Part shown: positions 1-12,300 of the stretch, one piece after another
How positions within the stretch are numbered: position 1 is the stretch's first letter
Layout of the letters: each line of letters opens with the position of its first letter
From: Euwallacea fornicatus
Taxonomy: Eukaryota > Arthropoda > Insecta > Coleoptera > Curculionidae
Length of the DNA: 64,000 nt
Reading direction: 5' to 3'
Assembly (NCBI RefSeq): GCF_040115645.1
Contig: NC_089547.1
Location: forward strand, 4,340,001-4,404,000
Notes under the pieces: model-generated
What the model was told of the DNA's origin: nothing
Database searches by the model: none
Seen by the model: only the letters and a program-made list of their open reading frames with translations
Made by a program: the position numbers and the translations under genes

Positions 1-3000
1 CGACAACTGTCCGGCCGCGGTACTGCCGCCTTTGTGAAGTTACCTTCGGACGCGGCCTGACGTCCGAACGACTTCCGATCTGGGACGCACTATACTTGCA
101 GGATCTTGCCCCCGTTCCTCTTCGTAAAAAGGCATCAATAAATCTCCCAGGAATAAACTACCATGCGTTTCTTTAATTAATTGCATTACTGTAGCAAAAA
201 CTTGCAATTAGGGCCAAGTTTGAGGGAATGCGGAATGTCAATAAAAAGTTTCTCAACTGGCTCGAGTTGCCGGGGAATTCGGGTAATTTTATTTAAATTC
301 AGCTGTGTCTGAAGTTGCCCTAACTTTAACTCGACTTAAAAAAAATGTCGGCCGAATTAGGGTTAAAGTCGAAATTAAGCACACGTGGCGGAGTTCGTGC
401 AGAAAGAGTTAAAACGGATTATTTTACGGACATTAACGAGGTGAGCAATTAGAGCGGGGAATTCACGCCGAACTTGTTGATACGGAAATATGACTTTAAT
501 TGCCTCGATTTAATGACTTATTGACCACTTTGAATCCTATTTGTTGGGTAATCAGATTAGCAGCGTCTCGGGTGTACAAAGCATGATTAACGAGGACGAC
601 GATAACTCCTTGGAGGGCGTGAACCGAAGAACTTTAACTTGTAATTAGTAATATATGCAAATCCAAGAGCGCATCCTTCTAAATTACTCGAAAACTTTTA
701 TCCGGAGCGTTAATACCTACTCCGGTAGTTCCGGGCCGGCGCCTGGAAATTTAACGCAATTAAACTAGATTAAGTTGTTGTACATTTTATTTATAAGCGA
801 TAAATAGAGCCTTCTGTCCCGACACGTATATTGCTTGCTTTACAGCGGTCTACCATGAATTTTAAGCACTTAATATGGCGTGCATGGGGCGCAATCCTCC
901 GAGGGGATTGTTTCGCATCGAACTTTGGCGGCCGTACAGTTCAATACTGGTTCTCATCTTTTCACACAAGACACGTAAAATTATTGAGTAAAAAGAGACA
1001 AGGGAGGGAAGGAGATAGTTTGCTCTTGCCGAAAATAAGAAAAACAAAAATCATGAAAATAACGGAGAGGCACAAAAAGACCGCGGTTGCACACGGGAAA
1101 AAGTCGCGTTTAGAGGTTTGAAATAGAACGAAAAAGAGATCGAAAGGCAAACTTTATTATCGATTAAATGAGAAAAATTTATGCAGAATGGACATGAAAT
1201 GAAAAACGCGACAAACAACTCCGGGTTAGTTCGGGGCAATTCCGGTTATTCGGCCTTAAATGTCCGGCGGCGATAGGCCTCGAATTCGACACTTGGACAC
1301 TGCTGCAATGACGCGACAGCAACCGTGAAAAAGCGCTCGCACATTACGAGCGTCACCCATCGGAAGGACGACGGCCCTCGTCGTACGTCCGTCCAGCATT
1401 ATACCATTCCCCGTTTCTCCCCTATTTTCTAATCAAAACCTGATAAACCAACCCCCTACCACGCACAACACCTCAATGGCAAGATTAAGCGAGAGCCTAA
1501 ACTCAAAACAAACCCGTTAGTTAATTATTGCTAGACGACAAAGCGGCTCCGCCCTTAATCCCAAAACTGTGCGTCCTTTATAGGGGCGGTTGAAGGGTTC
1601 AAACCACCGAAACCGAACCTGCTCGTAATTATGGCTTGTCAGCCGCAAAATCAAAATCCAAAGAGAATATATATTAGAGTTGACACGGTTAACAGAAACA
1701 TAATTACTTTTGCGTTTTAATCGTCGTTCCGTATACGCGGCGGGACCGCCTTGTTAGCCCCCTTTGTGTGGGCGGCTCGTTTATTGTTAGTCGACATGTC
1801 ATAGTCGGTGGCATTCAATTAGGGGGGAATTTGTGGGGTAGGAAAGGCGAAATCATGTTTATCTCGTACCTGATTGAGGGAATTATTACACGTGGGGCAT
1901 TTGGAGACGGTTTGATCTCGAGGAATTCAGGGCACGCTATTGCAAGGTAATTAATTTAGTAAGTCTAATTAGTACTGAGCTCAGCTTGAATTGATCCCAA
2001 ACTGGTGAAATTAGCTAGATCTGAAGAAATCCCAAGCAATTATTTTGGGTTATGGTCTCCTTCGCCATTATGTCGAGGATCGGGAAATAATGACATTTTT
2101 TCCGAATTTTCGATTCGGGCTCTTTACGCGTTTAAATAAGTGATATTTAATTATTGCCATTGCCACTCCGGGCTTGGCGGATCAAGTAAGTCTCGCTGAA
2201 TGCTCCGTATAAAATGCATGCTCCCCATAATATTCATAGACTCCATTGCATATAAAGCTGACGCGAAGAGATTACCTCTTGCATTACCATTTTTATATCC
2301 ACTTAAGAATATTTATTCGCCACTTAATATCTCTCTTTAATAATGCAGCGCAATGTTTGCCTATTTGAGAAAAGCCCCCGGTATCGGGCTTATAAATGCG
2401 CTGATGCCCTTATTTGCCTGGGGCCCTTCTTTCCGGTGGCCATCAAAGACGCTTTACGTCCCACTTTATGTTGTACAGACACTAAACCCGCGTCTGGATT
2501 AAGGCTACAATGTAAATACACGTGTGTTTACCCCCTGAGGCCAGAGTTTTTTTTTGGACCTCGAAAATTATTATTGCGCAAATCGCTCAATAATGATGTT
2601 TGCCGGATTGGATACAAATGAGGTTCATTTTCTGTTCTGTTATCGATACAGTGCTTCCATCAGGGTTTAATTTCAAGCGAGGAACAAAAAGGGGGATTTG
2701 GTATTTTCGAATGTTGCGAAATTCGGTATGAGGGGTGTTTCGGGTTTCAAATTAGTGGGGCATTGCATTGTTTCTCTAAAAATTGTATATTTCACTATTA
2801 TCCGATCGATCCTCCTGCAGTATTTTTCTCGTCATTATTATTCCCGTTGGGGCGAGGGCGAAAACAGCAGTTTAACGTTTCGCCACCCCCGCCATTGTTA
2901 ATAAAGTGTCTCTTTTCCTGCTTCATTAGACCGCTGAATAATTAAGCGAACCAATCGCTCGTTAAGCAGCCAATTATCGGCACTAAAACAATGCCGGAGG

Positions 3001-3505
3001 CAAACGTTTTCTCTGAATTTATTGTTGAGTTTCGCGAGAGCATCGTGACCAATTAGTCGTCCTGTTGTTGTTTGTTTTCTACTTATCAGTTTGTTTATTT
3101 ATCAGAGGGATGAATTAATTTTTAAAATAGAATTAAAACTCCTACAACTTGCTGTTTCGGAATTTAGTTAATCGGCGAATTCGTCTCGTTAGAGTCGCCC
3201 TTTGTGGATCACGTTCAATGAGAAGAACGCTCGAAACCGTACGAAACGCGCCAGAACGGGCCAGGTACGTCACGGCCGTGTCAGAAGTTCTACTGGGACG
3301 CTACTGACGTATCAAGTGCGTTTCGGTTATACTGGGTGTGCGCTGCTGAAACTGAACCGGGGGAATCTCCGTGGCCGCAATAAATCGGGACGAACGTGCG
3401 CGATTTGGAGCTTGACTGGACGCTCCACGGTCCAGTCTTACCGTTGGAGCAAATACCGACGACCCTGTCCTTTCAAAGAACCGTAAATATTACGACGCGC
3501 TTATT
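1..3505. other. Non-coding stretch downstream of Fam20C exon 8
   Basis: AT-rich DNA with many AATTA motifs. The longest frames are under 100 codons and look random. No exon with good splice sites and recognisable protein was found. Since exon 8 has a donor, this is probably Fam20C intron or 3' flank. Confidence 0.5.
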
Positions 3506-3922
3506 ATAACACTTTTCGTGCTCTATCGACTAGTCGAACACACAGGGCTACAACTCAATCTATTACGGTCTCATGTTAGCGGCACGCACCCGGCTCGTTA
3601 GTTTTCACGGTTTTATTCATTAACTTAATATAATTACAAAATTCCCGCTCTTGATCATGCTGAAAATTATAGCGATTAACTAACGGTCAAACGGTATCTT
3701 CAAAACTGCGCTCCAATTTGCGGACAACCTGTATAACGCCTCTGGCAAAGAAATTCTTATTTAAAGGTTTATTTTTCAGCATTTCCTTGACTAAAATGGA
3801 AAAAGAGTTCAGTTTTAGTAATTTGTCGCAAATGTAAAATCTAAAACAGTTCATTTCGAATGCGACTGCTAAACATTAGAAGACGGAGCTTTGTTTCAAT
3901 TCCGGATGCATTCGCGCTTCTT

Positions 3923-3953
<31 letters not shown>

Positions 3954-4047
3954 AGAACTCATGGAAAATGCCGAGTGCGATCTGCCCGAAATATGCCAAT
4001 GTAGGGACAAGCACTTATCGCGTGGTTTTTGGCAAAATTTGCGCCCT
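3506..4047 (+). repeat. Dispersed repeat family, copy A
   Basis: It aligns along its length, in the same orientation, with 33034-33556. Shared blocks in order: TAACACTTTTCGTGC, CTACAACT(C/T)AATCTATTA, GCACGCACCC/GACACGCACCC, GCGGACA(A/C)CCTGT, AAAATGGAAAAAGAGTTCA, CTGCTAAACATTA(G/C)AAGACGG, TTTCAATTCCG, CATGGAAAAT and GGCAAAATTTG. A run of 28 T (3921-3948) lies inside. No open frame is shared and no terminal repeat is obvious, so the class is unknown. Confidence 0.75.
3921..3948 (+). repeat. T28 homopolymer
   Basis: The longest homopolymer in the window, inside dispersed repeat copy A. Shorter runs occur at 27400-27416 (A), 51567-51580 (T) and 55563-55577 (T). Confidence 0.9.
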
Positions 4048-7000
4048 TCGGACGCGTGCACAGGGTGTCCGTTCCTGGGGCTCAGCCGCGGGGACCTCGG
4101 CAAGAACGTAATCGTCCGGAACACGAGCCAGAGACTAACGAGACATTTTCCGAGACGGGCAGACAAGTCGAGTCGTCTCCCCGCACCACCACATTTTCGA
4201 AATCGTTCCGCAAGCAACGTAAAAGGCAACTTTTCGCCCTCCCGGAGTACCCCGAGCCGATCGCCGGCTCCGACTTGACCCGGCTCAAACTACACAGCCA
4301 ACAAAATCAATTAAAGTTTGTTAATTCCTTTGTGGAAGAGGTGTTAAAGCCACACAGCATCATATAAAGTTCGTGGCGAACGTGCAAGCCGATATTCCCA
4401 TTATATCGGGCTGGATAAGTCCCTCGGGAACAATACCTGCCCTCAATCCCAACGTCTAAATCATGTTTCATTTCCTTGACTCGACCGTGACGTCTCCCTC
4501 GATAGGATCACGTACGACGCTGTATCGGGGGCAGTCAAATTTATGTTAACTGCGGAAAAAGTCGAAATTAGCCTTTATTTTTCAATGAGGGACGTTTACT
4601 CCCACAAAAAATTTATTGCGGACCCGAAATGGCCCTTAAATGATGACGTTATTAAAATTTCGTCCTTAAATCTCGAACTGAGGAAAAGCGCAGGGTGTGC
4701 TGAAATTTGATTAAACACATTTTTTTTTTGGTGAGAGGGTAATTACCTCCACCGAGAAAGTTAAGGGTGACAATCGGACAGAGGCGCATCTACAAGAGGG
4801 GGCGGTAATTCGAGCTGTTGTCATTTGAACGAGTGTCATGTCGCCGCCGTTAATTAAAACAAAACGCTTCCGAGTCGGGTTTTTCCTCCAACGTGATTCG
4901 GAGACGGGAATTAGGCTAATGCCGAAGGCTTTCGATCATCCTAATCTGGCTGTTTTCATCTAATCCCAGCTAACCTGGTCGATTAACAAGAAAAATCGCG
5001 GAAACAAGCCTAAAGCTGATGCGCCCTTACGGGCCGCAAATGTTTGGGGAATATGACAGGATTAGCAGAAGAACGAGATTAGAATTTGCCCAGTTTTTGA
5101 TCTTAATAATAAATGAGGGTTTTTCGTAATGAGGGAGGATTTGAAGTCGGCGACATTGACTCATTGATATTCCCGAAATTGAGTTAAAAAAAAAAAAGAA
5201 AAAAAAAAGAAGTTGCACGTTCGACGGAAACGCTTCACGATGCGAAAAGATCTTCAAAATTATTTTTGGCTTTTCGCTTGTTTCGAAAAAACCAACATTG
5301 TCGAACTTGTTTGTCATTTTTTTCCCGAAATTTTGGTAAGAGATGCGCGACAGGCCCGATCCCGCTCAGTAACGTTTCGTTTGCCAAGACCGATTATCAC
5401 CTTTTTTTCCTAAATACTCCGCTGACAGGTTCGCGTCGATTTTAAGACAACTTCTCGTCGCAATTTGGGGCACACGCAAAGGGGCGAATTTTATTTACGA
5501 AAGTAACAAGCGGTAGCTTTGGCAAGGCAATATTCCTCAACGCGCGTCTTCGCTTCCAGTCTGGAAGGAGCGTTTCACGGGGGCATGGCAACATTAACAA
5601 CTAAATAACTAATACGCTCTTAGACTCGTCCCTTTAAAATCCGAAATAACGCAATTATTCCAATTTGCGAATTTAATGAGTCAGTAGTAAAGCATGCGGG
5701 ATTTTGCAACAATCGCCGCCCCGTAATTCGTTTTCCTCGACATTTTGATTAAATTTGTTTGCTTTTTCTGGATAAAATATGAGAAACAAACGAAATAATT
5801 CATTTGAACAACACTAACGAGATGAATTTGAAAACCGACACTGTAAACTAGTAAATACACTTAACAAAGTAAGTAAAAAACGACCCTAACGTGACGATAA
5901 ACGGCCACAGTGCGCCAGCTAAAAATGATACTAAATTCAGAGATAAAGTTCGCGAAAGGGAGAAAAAACCACCCCTCGGGCGACTACTTTTTGGCAAACA
6001 AACGTCTTTTTTCCGTGTCCTTCAACGCGAAATCTGCAATTTCTGTCTATTTAATCTCGATAAAACCCGCTGGTAAATAATGAAAATCATCGAAAAAAAA
6101 ACCGGACAACGTCAAACCAAATCTGGCCCAGGTGAATAACTACAGCTGAAACGTGCTTGATCTCTGCCCACGTGAATTGGACCGGAATTAACTTGTCAGC
6201 TGATGAGACCTGTTATGTATCCGAAACGACACTATAATTCCCATTTCAGTTCGATTAATAATTCGCCATTAAGCAAACAGAGTCTTTCACTGCTGACAAG
6301 CTATTTCAATCCGGGGACGTGTCCGAATGACGAAAACGGGTCGGACACGGATGTCGCCGAACAAGAGTTTGTTGTCCAGACCATTTGAAACGGGACAAAG
6401 AAGAAAACTTACCACTTGCATTAATAAGGAGGTCTCCGGTGGCTTAGGCCCTGCAATATGCAGGAGTTGAGGTGTGGAGTAAGGGATACAGATTTGTCGT
6501 TTAGAGAAAAGGACAGACGTTTTCTACGGTTCTGTATTTCTGTGGCGCTGTGTAGAGACCGACCTGTCGATTTCAATGACTAATCCAAGGCATTTAGATT
6601 GCGACCTTTGCCGTGCGATTTTCATAATTCAAGCTAAGCGACTTCACACGTGATAAACTTAGTCAACTGCTATGTTCGTGATTGTTTCGAAAGAAATAAG
6701 CACACAGTTAATACTAGGCATATTTGAGATGATTTGAGACATAATCTCGATAGAGGATCGCGTTTTTTTTTCTTTATTCAGGTCGCTGTGTACCGGGCGA
6801 TCAACGTAAATAAACTTGCAACATATGAAATATTCAAAAACGGTGGTCAAGTTGAGGGTTTTTAATTGAAAATTAAGCCCGGAAATTTATGAAGCGTTAA
6901 GGGACGATTAGGAATTTTGATTTAGTTTCCCCACACGTTCATGTCGGTTTTAAGTACTTATCAGGGGTTAAAGGCAATAATACGTTTTTGTTGCTTCGGA

Positions 7001-7384
7001 AACGCTCCGCATCTTGGTCGCTTCGAACCGGAACCAGGTCAGCGCAGTGACATAACTCGTCTTCCTCGATTCTTCATTTCGGTCAGTTTTAATAATTTTC
7101 CGAATAAAAAAATAATCGTCATTATTTCAAAATTATGTTTCATAACGCGTGTGGAATGACGCCAAAAACACATCAATTAACTTGGCAACGTCGCATAATA
7201 TTCAGCCAAGCTGTATGGCTCAGCATCCCATCAACAGGCCGCGTTTTTGCTATGTTTCATGGTTGGCATAATCATTGCAACTTTTGGTATATTGCAATAT
7301 CATAAAAGTACGCAATTTTATAATATTAGTATATAACGAATCCTATTCATACGAAGCAGTAATACAAGCTTCGAGATGTATATA
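4048..7384. other. Non-coding stretch
   Basis: It starts with a GC-richer 300 bp (4050-4360) where three frames are open without recognisable protein. Then follows AT-rich DNA with an A-rich run at 5186-5209. No feature is supported. Confidence 0.5.
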
Positions 7385-7962
7385 CAGGGTGTTTAAAAAA
7401 TATGCTGACATATTTTAACGGGTGGTGGGGGACGTTAATACAAACTTTTTTTTTAATAAACATATATCCGTGAAACAAAAAAAAACCGTTAATTTCTCAT
7501 TCGAAGAACTTATCGATATGCGTCGATGGATTGGAAGGAGAGGTCCTGCAGCCAGGCCCGCGCGTTCTCCTGATCTAAACATCCTGGATTTTTTTCTTTA
7601 CGGTTATCTCAAATGTCTGGTCTACGAAACGCTTTTTCGTAACGATGGAAATCTCGTGGCAATAATGGCCAGTTGCACACATCTAGGAGCTATTCCTGGA
7701 ATATTCCACGGGGTCGCCGAGTTAAGAAAGCGACGGTGCAACCTATGTACTGAAGCAAATATCCAATATTTTAAACAATTGTTATAAGTCACAGTTTATC
7801 TACACCTAACGCGAACAAAAAGTGATCGTAATGACCAAAACCATATTGCCTTTTCGCTGCTCAGACAACCCATTCGGGGGCATGTGTTTTCTCAAGAAAA
7901 ATGGTGGATTGATGCCCCGCACCGTCATTTAAAATTCGTTGGCATATTTTTGGAACACCCTG
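7385..7962 (+). mobile_element. Internally deleted Tc1/mariner-related element with ~50-bp inverted repeats
   Basis: The left end CAGGGTGTTTAAAAAATATG follows TA at 7383-7384. The right end read inward is CAGGGTGTTCCAAAAATATG, before TA at 7963-7964. Similarity continues inward for about 50 bp (ATTTTAA, then a GGTG/GGGG block). At 578 bp it is too short for a full transposase and retains only the C-terminal part (next entry), so it is a deletion derivative. Confidence 0.8.
7422..7787 (+). pseudogene. C-terminal transposase fragment
   Basis: A 121-codon open frame containing RRWIGRRGPAARPARSPDLN followed by ILDFFLYGYLKCLVYETLF, and ending RRCNLCTEANIQYFKQLL. This is the C-terminal third of the insect Tc1/mariner-like transposase family whose consensus reads approximately WIGRGGPxxWPPRSPDLxP. 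Only the last acidic catalytic region remains. The first part of the frame is inverted-repeat sequence, not protein. Confidence 0.8.
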
Positions 7963-8377
7963 TACACGTTATTCCGCATCCATCGACTGTCGGGCTTATT
8001 TAAAACAATGTCCAAGTCGCAAATGGTAAATATTTGCGTTTTTACCTAAATTTTTCAGAAGGAACTTATCAATAGTGCAGGGTGTTTGCGAAAGCTGCAT
8101 TTTTCTAATGGAACACTCTATGCAGAGCGTAGAGTTTATAAATTAATTAGAAATCACTTAACTTTCGGGAGCTCAACCATGGGGATTCGGTAATCAAAAA
8201 AGAGACGAGATGTCGCTGTTTAAAAATTTAAATAATTCCCACGGCTTCCGGAGATAAACGAAAAAAACTTTAAATATTTAAAGAAACGTTTAATTTCTTC
8301 CTCCGCTCCTTTAACGTTGACACTTCATCGCTCCAACTCTTCCCATTCTACGGCGTGGCAACGTGTCGTATGTGACA

Positions 8378-8446
8378 TCCGACGTTTCGACATTCGGCAA
8401 CCATCATCGGGTTTGATTTTTCTTATGAGCGCCATCGCGAATTGTC
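8378..8446 (-). repeat. Short dispersed motif, copy 1
   Basis: On the minus strand it reads GATGATGGTTGCCGAATGTC then GAAACGTCGGATG. It matches 33840-33905 over about 65 bp, including a downstream GCGCCATC/GACGCCATC block, and shares its core with 41980-42022. Confidence 0.6.
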
Positions 8447-9233
8447 GCATTTCTTAATTTTTCCCGATCATATAATCGGAAAAATACGCACTTTCCGAAT
8501 GTTCGACAATGCACAGCGTTGATCTTGAAAAAAAAAAAAAGAAAGTCCACTCGTGACCCGTAACCGGAGTTCTGGACCAGCGTGTCGCGACATGCCTTTC
8601 TCGACATTTCTTCGAACCCTTTCGACTTCATCCGTGGGCCAAGAAACGCAAAGGGCTGAATCACATTGGCTTGGGGGTTTTATTCGGTTTACTTCGAGAT
8701 TATTGGAAAATATCACATTCAGCCCTCGCTTATTATTAGACAGAGACGGCGATTCTCCCATCCCCCAGTTTCCTTGGAAAATTAAGCCGCAGAGATTGCG
8801 ACAGACAGGTTAAGGTATTATGCATTAGTCTTATTAAATTTTATTTGATATTAAATTTTCACGACAAAGCCCCCGACATTGTTATGAGAAATTTCGGGTA
8901 GTTCTATTAAATTTAAATTTGAAGACTGCTTCCCGCCTGGATAAGCTTTGTGATTTTCCCCCGGTGCGAAGGGAAAATAGACGATTCTCGGGCCTTGTAC
9001 CGTATTTAGTTCCGTGTGGAGCCCGGAGTTTAGTTTATAGTTTGAATGTTATAAACCGATTACCGGGCGCGCGTGTCTTTCGGGAATATTCGACTGTTAA
9101 ATGAGCTGCGGCGAACTTCATTTTGTTATCTACGTCTGGATGTGTCGTAACCGTAATTTATTGTTCGTAGTTGCTCAAGGTTGAAACCGGAAACGTAAAC
9201 TCACCGCTAAAACTACGTTTTTGAAGTTCTTAC

Positions 9234-9374
9234 CTGAGAAGGGTGTCGAGAGTTGATTGTCTGATCAAGCAGCATTGCAACAACGGGGCTAGAATAGATA
9301 TTTCGTCGTGGAAGGGTTTGCCGAAGCCTCGACCGTGGTCCAGGTGCAGGGTGAATGTGTCGTTACCAAATAAA
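9234..9374 (-). CDS. Fam20C: Fam20C exon 8: metal-binding DHGRGFGK
   Basis: Acceptor TTTTTTTTTCCAG, donor CTCAG|GTAAG, phase 2 in and out. It encodes LFGNDTFTLHLDHGRGFGKP, then ISILAPLLQCCLIRQSTLDT. D432 is the DFG-like metal-binding aspartate, 20 residues after D412 as in human FAM20C. The good donor shows at least one more coding exon downstream. I searched the minus strand of 1-9233 for the expected C-terminal DPxxPVL and LDRR motifs and found none. Confidence 0.95.
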
Positions 9375-12300
9375 CTGGAAAAAAAAAGTGAAAATGCTAA
9401 ACGAAATTGAAAGGGGGGCGCTAAATATGCAAACTGAATAAAGCGATTTTTCTAGTGTTATCCAGTTTATTAGAGAGAATTAACTTTTGTTAACATGAAC
9501 CGATTGATGAATTGGCTCTCTAAATCGCCTGTCCAATCGATTACGTTTGAGCGGTTAACGGCAATATATGGTTCAAATGACGTGACTTTTTATTCACGTC
9601 ACAAAATGTAACAATTGAGAGTCGCCTTATGCAAAATGACAAGTCAAATAAATTTGATATGCTAGAAAAGAATAGAGATATACAGTACCCCGCAAAAGTT
9701 TCGAAACACCGATAGGAACCGGTTAAATTATGAGAAATGTGCATTTGGAGGTTCATTCGAATGCAATTGCGAACGCATTGAGCACCACAAGGTCTTGTGC
9801 CGCATTTTCCTATATTTTCGTGTCTCGTTAGTTGCCTAAAATAAATATAAATAAGTTTTTTTGCTAAAGAAGAAAAACACGTAAGTTTCGAAACATGTAC
9901 AAAACAGAGTTGCTGTACTGCTGCTTGATAATGAATTTAGTGGCAAAGCGTGTGTTGTCAAGGGCTCATCGATATCTTGCTATCGTGCCTGAAACAAAAC
10001 TATGATCTTGTAGTTTGAAACGTAAAATAGTTGATGCCCACGAAGAAGGTAAAGAAATGATAGATATTTCTCGTGATTTCAACATGTACCGGGGAGCAGT
10101 GTCAAAAATCGTAAAACAGTATAAGGAAAGAGGTGCCGTCAAGCCTGCCTTAAACTTTGGTAGGCCACGTAAAACTTCGGTGAATACTGAGCGTTTAATA
10201 AAGCGGATTCCGCCAAAAAAAAACTCCAGAAAAACGGCGAAGCAAATCCACGTCGAACTCGCAAATGCGGAGATAGTAAAAGGCATTTCTGCTAGGTTAG
10301 GCGTAGATTAGCGGAGGCCCGGTTGTTAGGGCGGCGTCCTGTAAAGAAACCACTCGCTTTCCCAAACGATCTCGAGGAGCGAATCGCATTTGTGCGCCAC
10401 CATTTATCGCGGACAAGTCCTGAGTGGAACACCACATTATTCGGTGACGGGAGCAAGTTCCTACCCTTTGGTACTAATGGTATGAATTTCGTCACGCGTC
10501 CCGTGGGAAGGAGGTTTACCCCAACTACCCGCAGTTAAACATGTTGGCGGTGGAATAGTGGTGTGGGGATGCCTTTACAAGATCAGGTCCAGGTCCAATT
10601 GTTAAAATTACAAGTGGAACGGATCAGCACGTGTATACGGACAAACTATCCAACCGCGTTACCCTATGCCGAGGAAAATGTGCCGTTGTTGTGGACATGC
10701 CTACAAGATAATGATCCTAAACATGCGGCTCGGACGGTTAAAAGGTCGTTTGACGATCATAATGTTAACGTAATGGAATGGGCGGCGCAGTCACCTGATC
10801 GCGACCCCGTCGAGAACTTGTGGGATGAACTCGATAGGAAGGTCGGGCTCTACAACATCACAAATAAAGACAACCTATTTGAAACTATTAAATTAGAGTG
10901 ATAAAAATGATCAACGGAAACGTGTGTGAAATAGATTGATTCCCTGACAAATCGATGTAGACTTGCACTGCAAAATAAAGGATTTTCTGTAAAATACTAA
11001 CACAAATTACTTGTTTGCGAACTTATGTAGTGGTAATTTATGACTGGTGGTTTGCTAATGCATCTTGGTTTGTTCTCACTTCACTGCCACGTATTTGATT
11101 TCAAAGCAATTATTCTTGAAAGACGGCAGATCCGATTTAACGTTCATCAAAAATTTGCAATATCAATCAAAAATGAATTACACTCATAATTCATGTTTTT
11201 GTATTTTTCTCCTACATGAATCGAAACCTCCGCGGAGCACTGTACTTGAATGTCTAAACATAACTCAAATTTTTTGCACGGTTGCCGCTTCAATTGTTGA
11301 CGCGTCGTTCGTCAATTTTGGAAGTAAAATTAGATACCTGTCAAATTCTTGCTACATATTTATTATGAAAAGATGTGGCATCAGTGCTGACCTGAAGCCT
11401 GTGACGTGCACAAAACGACACGTAATTTGAACCATAGGGGGCACGCCAAAAACGATGGAACAAATGAGTGTTGGGCGCCAAAGGGTAGAAAAATAGAGCA
11501 ATTTAGCTTATACAAAAATTGCTTGTTTTTATTCTACAGGGAGTCAGAGTAATTTTTTCATTGTTTAAATCGTGAATAAATCGCACAGTTTCTGATTTAC
11601 CGGCTTGAAATTGCTCCTGCGGGGGTATTTTGGGTACGGTAAATTCATTTAAAATCTCTATTCCAAGCTGGTTGATGGGTCACGCCACCTGTATTTAACC
11701 GAGATGCAAAAATCGCCCTAATTGGCACATCAGTCCCGTTAACTTGAATATATTTCCGAATTCTGATTGAATTCTGGGTCTATCAATCTTGGTCACCCTG
11801 TGGAATAATCTCAAGACTGAGAAAATCGGAAATAAAAAAAAGGAATTCTTCTCAGAACGGATGTATTGTTATGAATCAAAAAGTGGAATGTTGAGGAAAC
11901 GCAAAGCTTTACAATTGCGGACGAAAAGTATCTCACAGCACCTTCAGATTCTTCCACGGGATGTTCAGAAATCGAGAGCAAAAACATCTCTTGGTCTCAC
12001 CCTGTTAATGACAAATTAATTACGATTTTCGACGAATTTAATATCTAGGAATTACTTATATGAAAACGCTTAAAATTCATTTAAAAAATGATCAAAATCG
12101 ATGTAAAACTTAAAAGCGATGGAAAATTGACAATAAAAAATATTTATGTTGTCCGGTTTTTTATGTCCAAGAGGATATTTTATATCAAAACGGATTCGGC
12201 GAGAAAATTCGTACCTCTAAATGTTTTTGAGATATTTTACAGACGTGTCAACATGGAAATTATTATTAAAATGTTTGCAAATTTTCCAACGGCAATTTTT

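Noticed and set aside
3202..3486. 94-codon basic plus-strand frame
   Set aside because: GC-rich local composition; no domain, no splice context and no homologue recognised.
6419..6470. Apparent acceptor/donor pair on the minus strand as the last Fam20C exon
   Set aside because: In the required phase it hits a stop after one codon (RA-stop) and resembles no FAM20 C-terminus.
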